DNA of 64,000 bases from an uncultured Roseobacter sp. (lineage in GTDB: Bacteria; Pseudomonadota; Alphaproteobacteria; Rhodobacterales; Rhodobacteraceae): NCBI RefSeq assembly GCF_947495275.1, contig NZ_CANLYL010000015.1, forward strand, positions 48,180 through 112,179, given 5' to 3'. Below are positions 55,980-64,000 of the stretch, one piece after another. The notes beneath the pieces are model-generated. The model was not told the DNA's origin. It did not search any database and saw nothing but the letters and a program-made list of their open reading frames with translations. Position numbers and translations under genes: made by a program. Numbering within the stretch: the stretch's first letter is position 1; each line of letters opens with the position of its first letter.

Positions 55980-56708
55980 GTGCTGAACAAGACATCGATG
56001 CAAGTACGGAGCCAGCTCTTGGCACTGATCAAGTCGGGTGAATGGCGGGCCGATGGTCAGTTGCCAACCGAACGGGCACTGTCGGAAAGATTTGACGTCG
56101 GTCGCAGACATGTGCGTCAGGCCCTTGATGCCCTGGAAGCAGAAGGCCTGGTGTGGCGTCGTCAGGGGAAAGGCACCTTCATTGGCCAGCCCGCGGACCC
56201 CATGGGCGATCTGGCGGCAAAAATTACCGGTGAGACGAATGCACTGGAAGTGATGGAGGCGCGTTTGTGCATCGAGCCGGAACTGGCCGCATTGTGCGCG
56301 GTGCGGATGTTGTCGGATGAAGTGGCGCGGCTGCGGCATCTGGCACAGCGTCAGTTCGAAGCGACAGATGCGCAGGCGACCGAACTATGGGATGGCGCAT
56401 TGCACCGCCTGATCGCACAATGTGCCCGTAACCGCCCGCTGCTGACGGCCTATGCCTTGCTCGACAAAATTCGTTCCAATCCCGATTGGGTGACGATCCG
56501 GGCCCGGGCTCGGGACGGGGCGTCGCTGGAAGTCACCCATTCTGAACATCTGGCCATCATTGACGCCATTGGTCTGGGACACGCAGATGCGGCACGGCAG
56601 GCCATGCGGGATCATCTGGAGACGCGTTTCAAGGCCCTTGCCGGAGAGATAGACAGAGCCGTCAAGACCGAAGGAAACACCTTCTTCGCAGCGGAGACAG
56701 AGACATGA
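55980..56708 (+). CDS. FadR-type GntR regulator (FCD domain)
   Basis: The 242-residue regulator has a winged helix (about 8-75, with GQLPTERALSERFDVGRRHV and GKGTFIG) and a C-terminal helical FCD ligand domain. Start is GTG 55980, with GAGGGCG upstream. It lies inside the operon between DUF1028 and amidase genes and probably controls the surrounding transporter and hydrolase genes. It overlaps the amidase gene by 4 bp. Confidence 0.92.
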   Translation: MLNKTSMQVRSQLLALIKSGEWRADGQLPTERALSERFDVGRRHVRQALDALEAEGLVWRRQGKGTFIGQPADPMGDLAAKITGETNALEVMEARLCIEPELAALCAVRMLSDEVARLRHLAQRQFEATDAQATELWDGALHRLIAQCARNRPLLTAYALLDKIRSNPDWVTIRARARDGASLEVTHSEHLAIIDAIGLGHADAARQAMRDHLETRFKALAGEIDRAVKTEGNTFFAAETET

Positions 56709-58354
56709 CAAACGAGATATCGCCCTCTGACATTGCGTCAGCTGAAAAACTGCTGGGCGTCAGTTACACGACAGAAGAACGTGCGCAGATGCTGGACAAC
56801 CTGCAGGGACAGTTGTTGTCAGCGCAAGCCCGACGAGAGGTGGCGCTGGACAATGCGACACCGATGGCAAGTCGTTTCGATCCACGCTTGCCCGGGTTCG
56901 CGATGCCGCATGGGGCCAGTGACCTTCGACTGTCGATCGTCTCAGACGGTTTACCCCAGGAGGAAGAGGACATTGCCTTTGCGCCGTTGACCAGTCTTTC
57001 TCATTGGGTTGCAAACGGGCAGATCACCTCGCGCCGGTTGACAGAGATTTATCTTGTGCGGATATCGGCGCTCAACCCGAAGCTGGAGTGTTTTGCCACC
57101 GTTACCGCCGAGCTTGCCCTTGCGGAGGCCGATGCGATGGACAGTCTCACACGGGCGGGTGTGTCTCTTGGCCCCTTGCACGGCATCCCCTATGGCCTCA
57201 AAGATCTCTTTGATACCAAGGGAATAACGACGGGGTGGGGTGCGGAGCCTTTTCAAAACCGGGTGCCAGACGCAGATTCCACCGTTACCCGAAAAATGCG
57301 CGCCGCGGGCGCTGTTTTGTTGGGGAAAACCACCTTGGGCGCGCTGGCTTACAATGACCTTTGGTATGGCGGCTGGACCCGCAACCCCTGGAACCTGAAC
57401 GAAGGATCGAGCGGATCGAGCGCGGGGTCTGCCTCTGCAACGGCAGCGGGCCTGTGTGGATTTTCCATTGGCACTGAAACGCTCGGTTCGATTACCTCGC
57501 CGTCACAACGTTGTGGCACAACCGGGCTGCGGCCGACGTTCGGGCGGGTCAGTCGGACAGGTGCCATGGCGCTCTGTTGGTCACTGGACAAGGTCGGGCC
57601 GATTTGTCGCTCGGTAGAGGACACCGCCCTGGTTTTGGCGGTGTTAAATGGCCCTGACGCCATGGATCGCGGATCAATAGATGCGCCTTTCGTCTTTGAT
57701 GCCGCGCACGGCATTGACGGCATGACGCTGGGATACCTGCCCGAAGCCTTCGAAGAAGGCGCAACCGATATCGACCGGGCTGCGCTGGAGGCCGCTAAAA
57801 CCCTTGGCATCGAGGTTAAAGAGGTCAGCCTGGAAGACCTACCCTATGGTGCTTTGATGAATGTGGTCTATGCCGAAGCGGCAGCCGCTTTCGAAGAGCT
57901 AACACTCACCGACGCCGATGACACGCTCAAATGGCAGGATGATGGTGCCTGGCCCAACACCATGCGCAAAGCGCGTTTCCTGTCTGCGGTTGATCATGTG
58001 AACCTTGATCGCTTGCGGTACCGAGTCATGCAAGCTGTGGGTGAAATGATGGGCGGGGTTGATGCGCTGATCGGCCCCTTTATGACCGGACCGATGTTGG
58101 TAGCGAGCAATTTCACCGGGCACCCCTGTCTTCACTTGCGCGCAGGATTTGAGCAGATCGCCACCCGTTCGGCTGCATCTTTGGGCGCGGGCAAGCTGAC
58201 TACCGGTGAAGCGGAAGGCGCACGTTCCTTCCGCGTGCCGCAGGGGATATCCCTATGGGGGCAGCTGTTCGACGAGGGACCAGTTTTAAACCTTGGCATG
58301 GCGCTGGAGGCGGCCCTTGGCGTGGCGGCTGAGCGCCCGAGCTTTCCCGAATAA
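56705..58354 (+). CDS. Amidase-signature family amidase
   Basis: The 549-residue enzyme has the Ser-cisSer-Lys triad of amidases: Lys166 in GIPYGLKDLF, the serine-rich GSSGSSAGSASA stretch at 234-245, and nucleophile Ser262 in TETLGSITSPS. The Gly/Ser signature is slightly altered from the usual GGSSGGSAA. Substrate is unknown, but the position among peptide and amide genes suggests hydrolysis of an imported amide. A hairpin and T-run follow its stop. Confidence 0.92.
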   Translation: MTNEISPSDIASAEKLLGVSYTTEERAQMLDNLQGQLLSAQARREVALDNATPMASRFDPRLPGFAMPHGASDLRLSIVSDGLPQEEEDIAFAPLTSLSHWVANGQITSRRLTEIYLVRISALNPKLECFATVTAELALAEADAMDSLTRAGVSLGPLHGIPYGLKDLFDTKGITTGWGAEPFQNRVPDADSTVTRKMRAAGAVLLGKTTLGALAYNDLWYGGWTRNPWNLNEGSSGSSAGSASATAAGLCGFSIGTETLGSITSPSQRCGTTGLRPTFGRVSRTGAMALCWSLDKVGPICRSVEDTALVLAVLNGPDAMDRGSIDAPFVFDAAHGIDGMTLGYLPEAFEEGATDIDRAALEAAKTLGIEVKEVSLEDLPYGALMNVVYAEAAAAFEELTLTDADDTLKWQDDGAWPNTMRKARFLSAVDHVNLDRLRYRVMQAVGEMMGGVDALIGPFMTGPMLVASNFTGHPCLHLRAGFEQIATRSAASLGAGKLTTGEAEGARSFRVPQGISLWGQLFDEGPVLNLGMALEAALGVAAERPSFPE

Positions 58355-58360
58355 AGAAGA

Positions 58361-58382
58361 CCTGCAGAAAGCAGGCCGTTTT
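58361..58382 (+). terminator. Short hairpin and T-run after the amidase gene
   Basis: CCTGC, five bases, GCAGG (58361-58375) is followed by CCGTTTTA. The stem is short. It may reduce read-through into the second transporter or mark a new transcription unit. Confidence 0.45.
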
Positions 58383-58427
58383 ACTTGCAAACCGCGCAGA
58401 CCCTGCGCCTGACATGGAGACAACAAG

Positions 58428-59966
58428 ATGAAACGCAGAGAATTTTTGAAATCCACAACAGCGATCATGGGGGCGGTTGTTATGACTGGTGCCCCCCTTG
58501 CGGTTGCGGCGGAGGAACCGGTGCGCGGTGGCACGCTGATCTGGGGGCATTCGGAGACAACCCAGAACCTCGATATGCACCAGACCGGGACGGCCTCTAC
58601 CGGGCGTCTGCTGCAGAATGTCCATGAGAGCATTGTGTCAGCGGATGCGGATTTCAACATCATCCCCAATCTGGCCGCGAGTTTTGCGCAATCTGATGAC
58701 GGGCTGACCTATACTTTCACGCTTCGTGACGATGTGGTGTTTCACAACGGGTCAAAGATGACCTCTGCTGATGTGAAGTATTCTTTCGAGCGGGTTATGA
58801 ACCCCGAGACCGGGGCGGTGAATTTCGAGGTTTTCAACGCCGTGAAAAGCATCGAGACACCGGATGACCTGACCGTCGTAGTGACATTAGGATCGGTCAA
58901 TGCACCCTTCCTGTCGCGCCTTGCTGAAAACGGTGCCGGGGTGGTGATGCCCGCTGGCACCGGTGACATACAGGGCGAGACACCGATTGGCGCAGGCCCT
59001 TTCAAATTCGTCCGGCGCGAATTTGGCAACGAGGTGGAGCTGGAGCGCTTTGACGACTATTTCGGGGGCCCGGCCTATCTCGACAAGGTCATCTCGCGCG
59101 AAATCACAGAGCCCACAGTGCGCCTGACCGGTTTGCGTACCGGCGAATTGCACATGATCAATGACATTCCGCTTGACCGGATGAGCGAATTCGAAGGCAA
59201 TGATGATTTCCAGACTGTCGCTTGGTTCCCGCTCAACTGGGATTTCGTGAACTTCAATCATACTTTTGAGCCCTTCAAAGACGCGCGCGTGCGCGAAGCC
59301 TTCGATCTGATGATCGACAAGGAAACCCTGATGCTAGGCGCATTATGGGGTCAAGGTTCGACATCCGCGTCGCCAAGCTTCCCGACATCTGCGTCCTACA
59401 ATGACGCGATCAGCCAACGTCCGCAGGATTTCGAGAAGGCGAAGGCCTTGCTGCAAGAGGCCGGTTATGGCCCGGGTGACCTGAAAATCGTCTTCAAGGT
59501 CACCACCAACTATCCCTACCATGTGGACAGCGCGCAGATCATGCTGGAGTGGTTCCGTGCCGGGGGTGTCGACATGACAATTGAGCAGCTCACATGGTCG
59601 GACTGGCTCAGTCAGGTCTGGGTAGACAAGGATTTCCAGGTGACGATGATGAACTTCTTCACCCTTTGGGAGCCGGATTTCCTCTACTATTCGCTTTACC
59701 ACTCCACGGGCGGGTTCAACTATCGCAAGATTTCGGAGCCGGCACTGGACGAAATGCTCGAAAAGGCGCGCGTGACCGTGGACAATGGCGCGCGCATGGC
59801 GATCTACAAGGACGTGCAGAAATACATCAACGAAAACACGCTTGATGTGATCCTGTGGTTCCGCAATGGCACGATCGGCGCGCAGCCAAACGTCATGGGT
59901 CTTGATTCAGTGGTGCAGCCGAATGGTTCAGAGATGAATTTCCACAAGGTCTGGCTGAAGTCCTGA
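58428..59966 (+). CDS. Family 5 solute-binding protein with Tat-like signal
   Basis: The 512-residue protein opens with KRREFLKSTTAIMGAVVMTG, a twin-arginine-type signal, cut near VAAEE (about residue 28). The mature domain fits SBP family 5 (GGTLIWGHSETTQNLD, DDGLTYTFTLRDDVVFHNG). It would serve the two permeases encoded downstream. Twin-arginine export implies folding in the cytoplasm before secretion. A stem-loop follows the stop. Confidence 0.93.
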   Translation: MKRREFLKSTTAIMGAVVMTGAPLAVAAEEPVRGGTLIWGHSETTQNLDMHQTGTASTGRLLQNVHESIVSADADFNIIPNLAASFAQSDDGLTYTFTLRDDVVFHNGSKMTSADVKYSFERVMNPETGAVNFEVFNAVKSIETPDDLTVVVTLGSVNAPFLSRLAENGAGVVMPAGTGDIQGETPIGAGPFKFVRREFGNEVELERFDDYFGGPAYLDKVISREITEPTVRLTGLRTGELHMINDIPLDRMSEFEGNDDFQTVAWFPLNWDFVNFNHTFEPFKDARVREAFDLMIDKETLMLGALWGQGSTSASPSFPTSASYNDAISQRPQDFEKAKALLQEAGYGPGDLKIVFKVTTNYPYHVDSAQIMLEWFRAGGVDMTIEQLTWSDWLSQVWVDKDFQVTMMNFFTLWEPDFLYYSLYHSTGGFNYRKISEPALDEMLEKARVTVDNGARMAIYKDVQKYINENTLDVILWFRNGTIGAQPNVMGLDSVVQPNGSEMNFHKVWLKS

Positions 59967-59972
59967 TACCCC

Positions 59973-60001
59973 GGTTCGGGGGGCTTGCCGCTCCCCGGAC
60001 C
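59973..60001 (+). terminator. Stem-loop between the second binding-protein and permease genes
   Basis: GGTTCGGGG (59973-59981) pairs with CCCCGGACC (59993-60001), nine bp with one U-G pair and an 11-base loop. It lies directly after the binding-protein stop, as in the other two ABC operons of this window. Confidence 0.6.
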
Positions 60002-60020
60002 CAACTTTTCGGAGGGGCCC

Positions 60021-60962
60021 ATGACCTACCTTGTCAACAGATTACTGTCAGTGGCGCTGACACTTCTGCTGATCTCGTTGATCACTTTCATGGTCACCAA
60101 CATCCTGCCCGGTGACGTGGCGATGGTGATCATGGGCACGCAGTCGAACCCGGAGGCTCTGGCCGGCTTGCGCGAAAGTCTGGGGCTCAATGATCCGCTG
60201 ATCGTACAATACGGGCGTTGGATTATCGGGCTGCTGACCGGGGACTGGGGCAATTCACTGGTGTTCAAGGAGGCCATCGGCCCGCTGATCGCGGATAAGG
60301 TCGTGGCGTCGTCCCTGATTGTGATCATGTCAATGGCGATCGCGCTGACCTGTGCGGTCCCCTTGGGTGTGTGGGCGGCTGTTCATCGTGACAAATGGCA
60401 GGACAATACCGCTTCTACCACGGCACTCTTTGGCGTCAGCTTGCCGGATTTCTTCTTTGGTATCATGTTGATACTGCTCTTTGCGCGCTATCTGGGCTGG
60501 TTGCCGTCTTCGGGTTTCGTGCATCCCGCGGATGATTTCCTCGGGGCCGTGCGTCATGCCTTCCTGCCCTCTCTGGCGCTTGGTCTGGGCTTGATGGCGC
60601 ATCTGACCCGGATGACCCGTTCGACCATGATGTCTGTGCTGGGTCAGGATTTTATTCGTATGGCCCGCGCCAAAGGGCTGCGCGAACGCACCGTCATCTG
60701 GCGCTGCGCACTGGCCAATGCCATCGGGCCGGTGATGACCGTTGCCGGGTTGCAAGTGGGTTATCTTTTTGGGTCGATTATCGTGATCGAAAGCCTGTTC
60801 AACTTCACCGGAATGGGATGGCTGACCTATCAGGCCCTGCTGAACCGCGACATTCCGCTGATCCAGAGCACGGTCTTCGTGATTGCCGCGGTGGTGATGC
60901 TGACCAACCTGATCGTAGATCTCCTCTACACGCTGGTTGATCCAAGGATCAAACTGTCATGA
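60021..60962 (+). CDS. Peptide-type ABC permease, DppB type (second set)
   Basis: The 313-residue permease has a first helix at about 8-30, NILPGDVAMVIMG, and the EAA loop QDFIRMARAKGLRERTVIWR. ATG 60021 follows GGAGGGGCCC. It overlaps the next permease gene by 4 bp. No dedicated ATPase gene accompanies it in the window. Confidence 0.93.
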   Translation: MTYLVNRLLSVALTLLLISLITFMVTNILPGDVAMVIMGTQSNPEALAGLRESLGLNDPLIVQYGRWIIGLLTGDWGNSLVFKEAIGPLIADKVVASSLIVIMSMAIALTCAVPLGVWAAVHRDKWQDNTASTTALFGVSLPDFFFGIMLILLFARYLGWLPSSGFVHPADDFLGAVRHAFLPSLALGLGLMAHLTRMTRSTMMSVLGQDFIRMARAKGLRERTVIWRCALANAIGPVMTVAGLQVGYLFGSIIVIESLFNFTGMGWLTYQALLNRDIPLIQSTVFVIAAVVMLTNLIVDLLYTLVDPRIKLS

Positions 60963-61774
60963 TGCGATTTCTGACCGGCAAGGGTGTATTTGGCGGCAGC
61001 ATCCTGCTGCTGGTGATTGCCACAGCGCTTTTTGCGCCTTTGTTGGTCCCCGAGACCTGGGCGACGCAGATGGATATGCGCGCCCGGCTTTCAGGGCCGA
61101 CATTTGCGCACCCCCTTGGCACCGACCAATTGGGTCGCGACCTGATGTACCGGATGCTGCTGGGCGCGCAAACCTCCATCATGATCGCCGGGACGGCAGT
61201 GCTCATGAGCCTCGTGATTGGTTTGCCGCTTGGTGTCATTTCGGGATATTTTGGCGGCTGGATTGACAACGTGCTGATGCGTCTTGTCGATACTCTACTG
61301 GCCTTTCCTGCGCTGCTTTTGGCGCTGACCATCTCCGCTGTGTTGGGGCCGAACCTGACCAACACGATCATCGCCATCGGGATAGCATTCACGCCCTATC
61401 TGGCGCGGATCATCCGGGGGGAGGCGCTGCGCGTGGCGCAAATGCCTTATGTTGAAGCCGCGCGGTCACTGGGCACCTCCCATACCAAGATGATCCTGCG
61501 CCATATACTGCCCAATATCATGCCGCCGATCATTGTGCAGGCGACGATCAGCCTTGCTTTTGCCATCCTTGCCGAAGCGGGGCTGTCGTTTCTCGGGCTG
61601 GGAACGCAACCGCCCGATGCCAGCTGGGGCCTCATGATACAGGCCAGCCGCGACTACCTGGATATCGCGCCCTGGACAGCGCTTGTGCCCGGCGCGGCTG
61701 TTGCCATAACGGTCTTAGGCCTGAACATCTTTGGCGATGTCCTGCGGGATGTGCTTGATCCGCGCATCGCATGA
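60959..61774 (+). CDS. Peptide-type ABC permease, DppC type (second set)
   Basis: The 271-residue permease has the GTDQLGRDLMYRMLLGAQTS block, EAA loop MPYVEAARSLGTSHTKMILR and the LSFLGLGTQPPDASWGLM end. It completes the second permease pair. The nucleotide-binding subunits may come from the DppD/DppF proteins encoded at 47886-50008. Confidence 0.94.
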   Translation: MMRFLTGKGVFGGSILLLVIATALFAPLLVPETWATQMDMRARLSGPTFAHPLGTDQLGRDLMYRMLLGAQTSIMIAGTAVLMSLVIGLPLGVISGYFGGWIDNVLMRLVDTLLAFPALLLALTISAVLGPNLTNTIIAIGIAFTPYLARIIRGEALRVAQMPYVEAARSLGTSHTKMILRHILPNIMPPIIVQATISLAFAILAEAGLSFLGLGTQPPDASWGLMIQASRDYLDIAPWTALVPGAAVAITVLGLNIFGDVLRDVLDPRIA

Positions 61775-61815
61775 AATCACCGTTTTAACTGCACCAAGTC
61801 TACAGGAGCCCCGTC

Positions 61816-62982
61816 ATGCCCATTCGAAACCGTTTTGCCGAGCTGCATGCTGACATTACCGCCTGGCGCCGTGATCTGCACCAGAACCCGGAGTTGCAAT
61901 ACGATCTGCCGCGCACCTCCGGGATCGTGGCGGAAAAATTGCGCGCGTTTGGGTGTGATGAGGTTGTTACCGGCATTGGCCAAACGGGTGTCGTCGGGCT
62001 GATCCATGGCAAGCGCACGGAATCGGGCAAGGTGATCGGCTTGAGGGCTGATATGGACGCGCTGCCAATCCTTGAGGCAACAGGTGCCGATCACGCTTCA
62101 ACGATCCCCGGCAAGATGCACGCCTGTGGGCATGATGGGCATACCGCAATGCTGCTTGGGGCCGCGCAGTATCTGGCGGAGACGCGCAATTTTGATGGTA
62201 CCGTGGCGGTGGTGTTCCAGCCTGCGGAAGAAGGCGGGGCAGGGGCCGAAGCGATGATCAAAGATGGTCTGATTGAGAAATTCGACATCTCTGAGATTTA
62301 CGGTTTGCATAATTCGCCCCTGCTGCCGTTGGGCGAATTCGCCATCCGGCCCGGTGCTTTTTACGCAGCCGTTGACAGTTTTCATATAAACCTTCGCGGC
62401 AAAGGCGGGCATGCCGCGCGCCCCAATAACACGGTGGACACGACCTTGGCAGCCTCTGCCGTCGTCATGGCGTTGCAGTCCGTCGTCTCGCGCAACACCG
62501 ATCCGCAGCAGCCACTGGTCGTTTCGGTAACGTCGTTTCGCACTGAATCCGAAGCTTTCAACGTGATCCCGGAACATGTCGTTTTGCGTGGAACGGTACG
62601 CAGTTTCGATATGGATGTGCGCGCCCAGACGCTCGAAAGGATCAGAAGTGTTGCAGAGCTTACTGCCGCAAGTTACGGCGCTGAGGCCGAATTGGGTTTT
62701 GACGAAGAGCCCTATCCTGTCATGGCCAATCACGCGACAGAAACGGCGCATTGTGTGGCCGCCGCACGAACCGTGGCGGGCACCTGCATCACAGACGCGC
62801 CGCGCACGACCGGTGGCGAGGATTTCGCCTATATGTTGCAAGCCTGTCCAGGCGCTTACATCCAGCTTGGAATTGGCGAAGGGCCGGGACTGCATCATCC
62901 GGCATATGATTTCAACGATGAGGTGATCCCGACGGGATGCTCTTACTGGGTCAGTCTTGTCGAAGAAAGGATGCCGGCATGA
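61816..62982 (+). CDS. M20-family amidohydrolase (hippurate hydrolase-like)
   Basis: The 388-residue metalloenzyme has RADMDALPI near 78-86, the metal-binding HACGHDGHTAM at 102-112 (Cys104, His106), and the EEGGAGAEAMI block at 138-148. Members hydrolyse N-acyl amino acids, indole-acetyl amino acids or hippurate. It follows the second permease pair and overlaps the formamidase-type gene by 4 bp, so it probably acts on the imported acylated amino acid. Confidence 0.92.
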   Translation: MPIRNRFAELHADITAWRRDLHQNPELQYDLPRTSGIVAEKLRAFGCDEVVTGIGQTGVVGLIHGKRTESGKVIGLRADMDALPILEATGADHASTIPGKMHACGHDGHTAMLLGAAQYLAETRNFDGTVAVVFQPAEEGGAGAEAMIKDGLIEKFDISEIYGLHNSPLLPLGEFAIRPGAFYAAVDSFHINLRGKGGHAARPNNTVDTTLAASAVVMALQSVVSRNTDPQQPLVVSVTSFRTESEAFNVIPEHVVLRGTVRSFDMDVRAQTLERIRSVAELTAASYGAEAELGFDEEPYPVMANHATETAHCVAAARTVAGTCITDAPRTTGGEDFAYMLQACPGAYIQLGIGEGPGLHHPAYDFNDEVIPTGCSYWVSLVEERMPA

Positions 62983-63914
62983 TCATCGAAGCCAGCCCTG
63001 CGACTTGCCATTGGGGCTTTTTCGACGCGGCGCTCACGCCGGTGATGACAATCGAGAGTGGGCAGGAAGTTACCATCAACACGGTTTCAGGACCACCGCA
63101 GGTCCTGCCGGGTGCTGGATACCATGTGCCGCCCGAACTGCTTGAAATTCATGCGTCCGGCGTGCCCGCGATGCCGGGGCATCTTCTGACCGGTCCGGTT
63201 GCCGTTGCCGGTGCCATGCCGGGAGATGTCTTGCAGGTTGACATCCTTGATGTGCAATTGCGACAGGACTGGGGGTACAATGTCATACGCCCGCTTGTGG
63301 GGACATTGCCGCAGGATTTCCCGGAAACACATGCGACCACGATCCCATTGGATGCCGCCCGGAACGAAGCGGTTATGCCCTGGGGTTTGAGGTTACCGCT
63401 TGCCCCATTCTTTGGCGTGATGGCTGTTGCTCCTCCGCCGGGCTGGGGCCGCATCTCGACGATCGAGCCGCGCGCCCACGGAGGAAATCTCGACAACAAG
63501 GAACTGGTTGCCGGAACGACCTTGTATTTGCCTGTTTTCAACGAAGGGGCGCTCTTTTCCTGCGGCGACGGGCACGGGGCGCAAGGCGATGGCGAGGTCT
63601 GTGTCACTGCGATTGAAACGGCGTTGCAGGGACGCTTTCGCCTGACCGTCCGCCGTGATCTCGACCTGACCTATCCCCAGGCAGAGACAGCGCAGCATCT
63701 GCTTACGATGGGGATGCATGCCGATCTGGACAGATGCGTTGAAATTGCCTTGCGCCGAATGATCTCGCTGGTGTCTGAACGGGCAGGTATAAGCCGAGAA
63801 GAAGCTTACATGTTGTGTTCGCTTGCCGGGGATTTGCGGATCACGCAGACAGTAAATCGCGAAAAAGGGGTGCACATGATGATGTCCAAAAAGCTGTTGG
63901 AGCCCACTGTGTAG
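62979..63914 (+). CDS. Acetamidase/formamidase family protein
   Basis: The 311-residue protein fits the FmdA/AmdA family: HWGFFDAALTPVMTIESGQE at the start, GPVAVAGAMPGDVLQVDILD near 83-102, and GDGHGAQGDGEVCVTAIETA around 202-221. Family members release ammonia from formamide or acetamide. ATG 62979 overlaps the M20 stop, which rules out the longer open frame. It ends the operon, so a small amide may be the final product of the pathway. Confidence 0.91.
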   Translation: MIIEASPATCHWGFFDAALTPVMTIESGQEVTINTVSGPPQVLPGAGYHVPPELLEIHASGVPAMPGHLLTGPVAVAGAMPGDVLQVDILDVQLRQDWGYNVIRPLVGTLPQDFPETHATTIPLDAARNEAVMPWGLRLPLAPFFGVMAVAPPPGWGRISTIEPRAHGGNLDNKELVAGTTLYLPVFNEGALFSCGDGHGAQGDGEVCVTAIETALQGRFRLTVRRDLDLTYPQAETAQHLLTMGMHADLDRCVEIALRRMISLVSERAGISREEAYMLCSLAGDLRITQTVNREKGVHMMMSKKLLEPTV

Positions 63915-63939
63915 CTGACAAATCTACCACGTTTTTAGT

Positions 63940-64000
63940 TTAGGTTTTTGTTTTGAGTATTTTTTCGAGGAGGTTTAGGAGGGTTTCGTAGTTTTCGTTT
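63940..64000 (-). CDS. C-terminal end of an opposing gene, cut by the window edge
   Basis: On the minus strand the last 60 bases read NENYETLLNLLEKILKTKT and a TAA stop at 63942-63940. The AT-rich, lysine-rich composition differs sharply from the neighbouring genes. Too little is visible to name a family, and it could be chance. Confidence 0.35.
   Translation of the reverse strand, partial: NENYETLLNLLEKILKTKT

Overview
The window looks like a chromosome of an alphaproteobacterium of the Rhodobacteraceae (Roseobacter-like) group. The reasons are the flagellar gene set and order, near-consensus CtrA-type boxes in front of two flagellar operons, a fused TRAP permease with a TAXI binding protein, many ABC uptake operons, DUF1028 next to gamma-glutamyltransferase, and moderately high-GC coding sequence throughout. 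Genus cannot be fixed from the sequence alone. No rRNA, tRNA, CRISPR array or intact mobile element was seen.

Layout. (1) 1-3860: one half of a flagellar locus, with fliL divergent from fliF-fliH-fliN-fliP. (2) 3937-14108: an amino-sugar locus built around one divergent promoter region (10091-10243). To the left run murQ, a sugar ABC transporter and a Gfo/Idh/MocA oxidoreductase. To the right run a BadF-type kinase, a GntR/UTRA regulator, a SIS-domain deaminase and nagA. Together they would import GlcNAc or MurNAc, phosphorylate it, remove lactate and acetate, and deaminate it to fructose-6-phosphate. (3) 14486-16525: a secreted protein of unknown function with four imperfect internal repeats. 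(4) 16595-22989: an operon of a racemase-like protein, a DadA-type oxidase and TRAP-TAXI uptake genes, with a divergent LysR regulator. (5) 23610-24002: a small winged-helix-like protein standing alone. (6) 24244-30813: a tightly coupled operon hyuA-hyuB-aminotransferase-maleate-isomerase/racemase-like-D-2-hydroxyacid dehydrogenase, of unknown substrate. (7) 30888-35009: NAD salvage (pncA-pncB), trhO and an MFS transporter.

(8) 35142-40990: the second half of the flagellar locus, motB-flgE-flgK-flgL-flgI. About 31 kb of metabolic genes separates the two halves. (9) 41041-45978: an accessory patch with a decayed IS3-type element, a multicopper-oxidase fragment, a small P-loop kinase, and a VOC protein/DUF2306-like/methyltransferase cluster divergent from a LysR regulator. 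(10) 46237-47439: a cyclic-nucleotide-binding plus EAL protein with an intact phosphodiesterase active site. (11) 47886-63914: a long peptide/amide scavenging region. It holds two ABC ATPases, two binding proteins, two permease pairs, gamma-glutamyltransferase, a DUF1028 protein, a FadR-type regulator, an amidase, an M20 amidohydrolase and an acetamidase/formamidase. The last 60 bases look like the AT-rich 3' end of an opposing gene cut by the window edge.

No completely new multi-gene machine is evident. The most interesting observations are the phased direct repeats shared by both amino-sugar promoters, the four-repeat secreted protein, the two unexplained chiral-compound operons, the split flagellar locus, and one ATPase pair apparently serving two peptide transporters.
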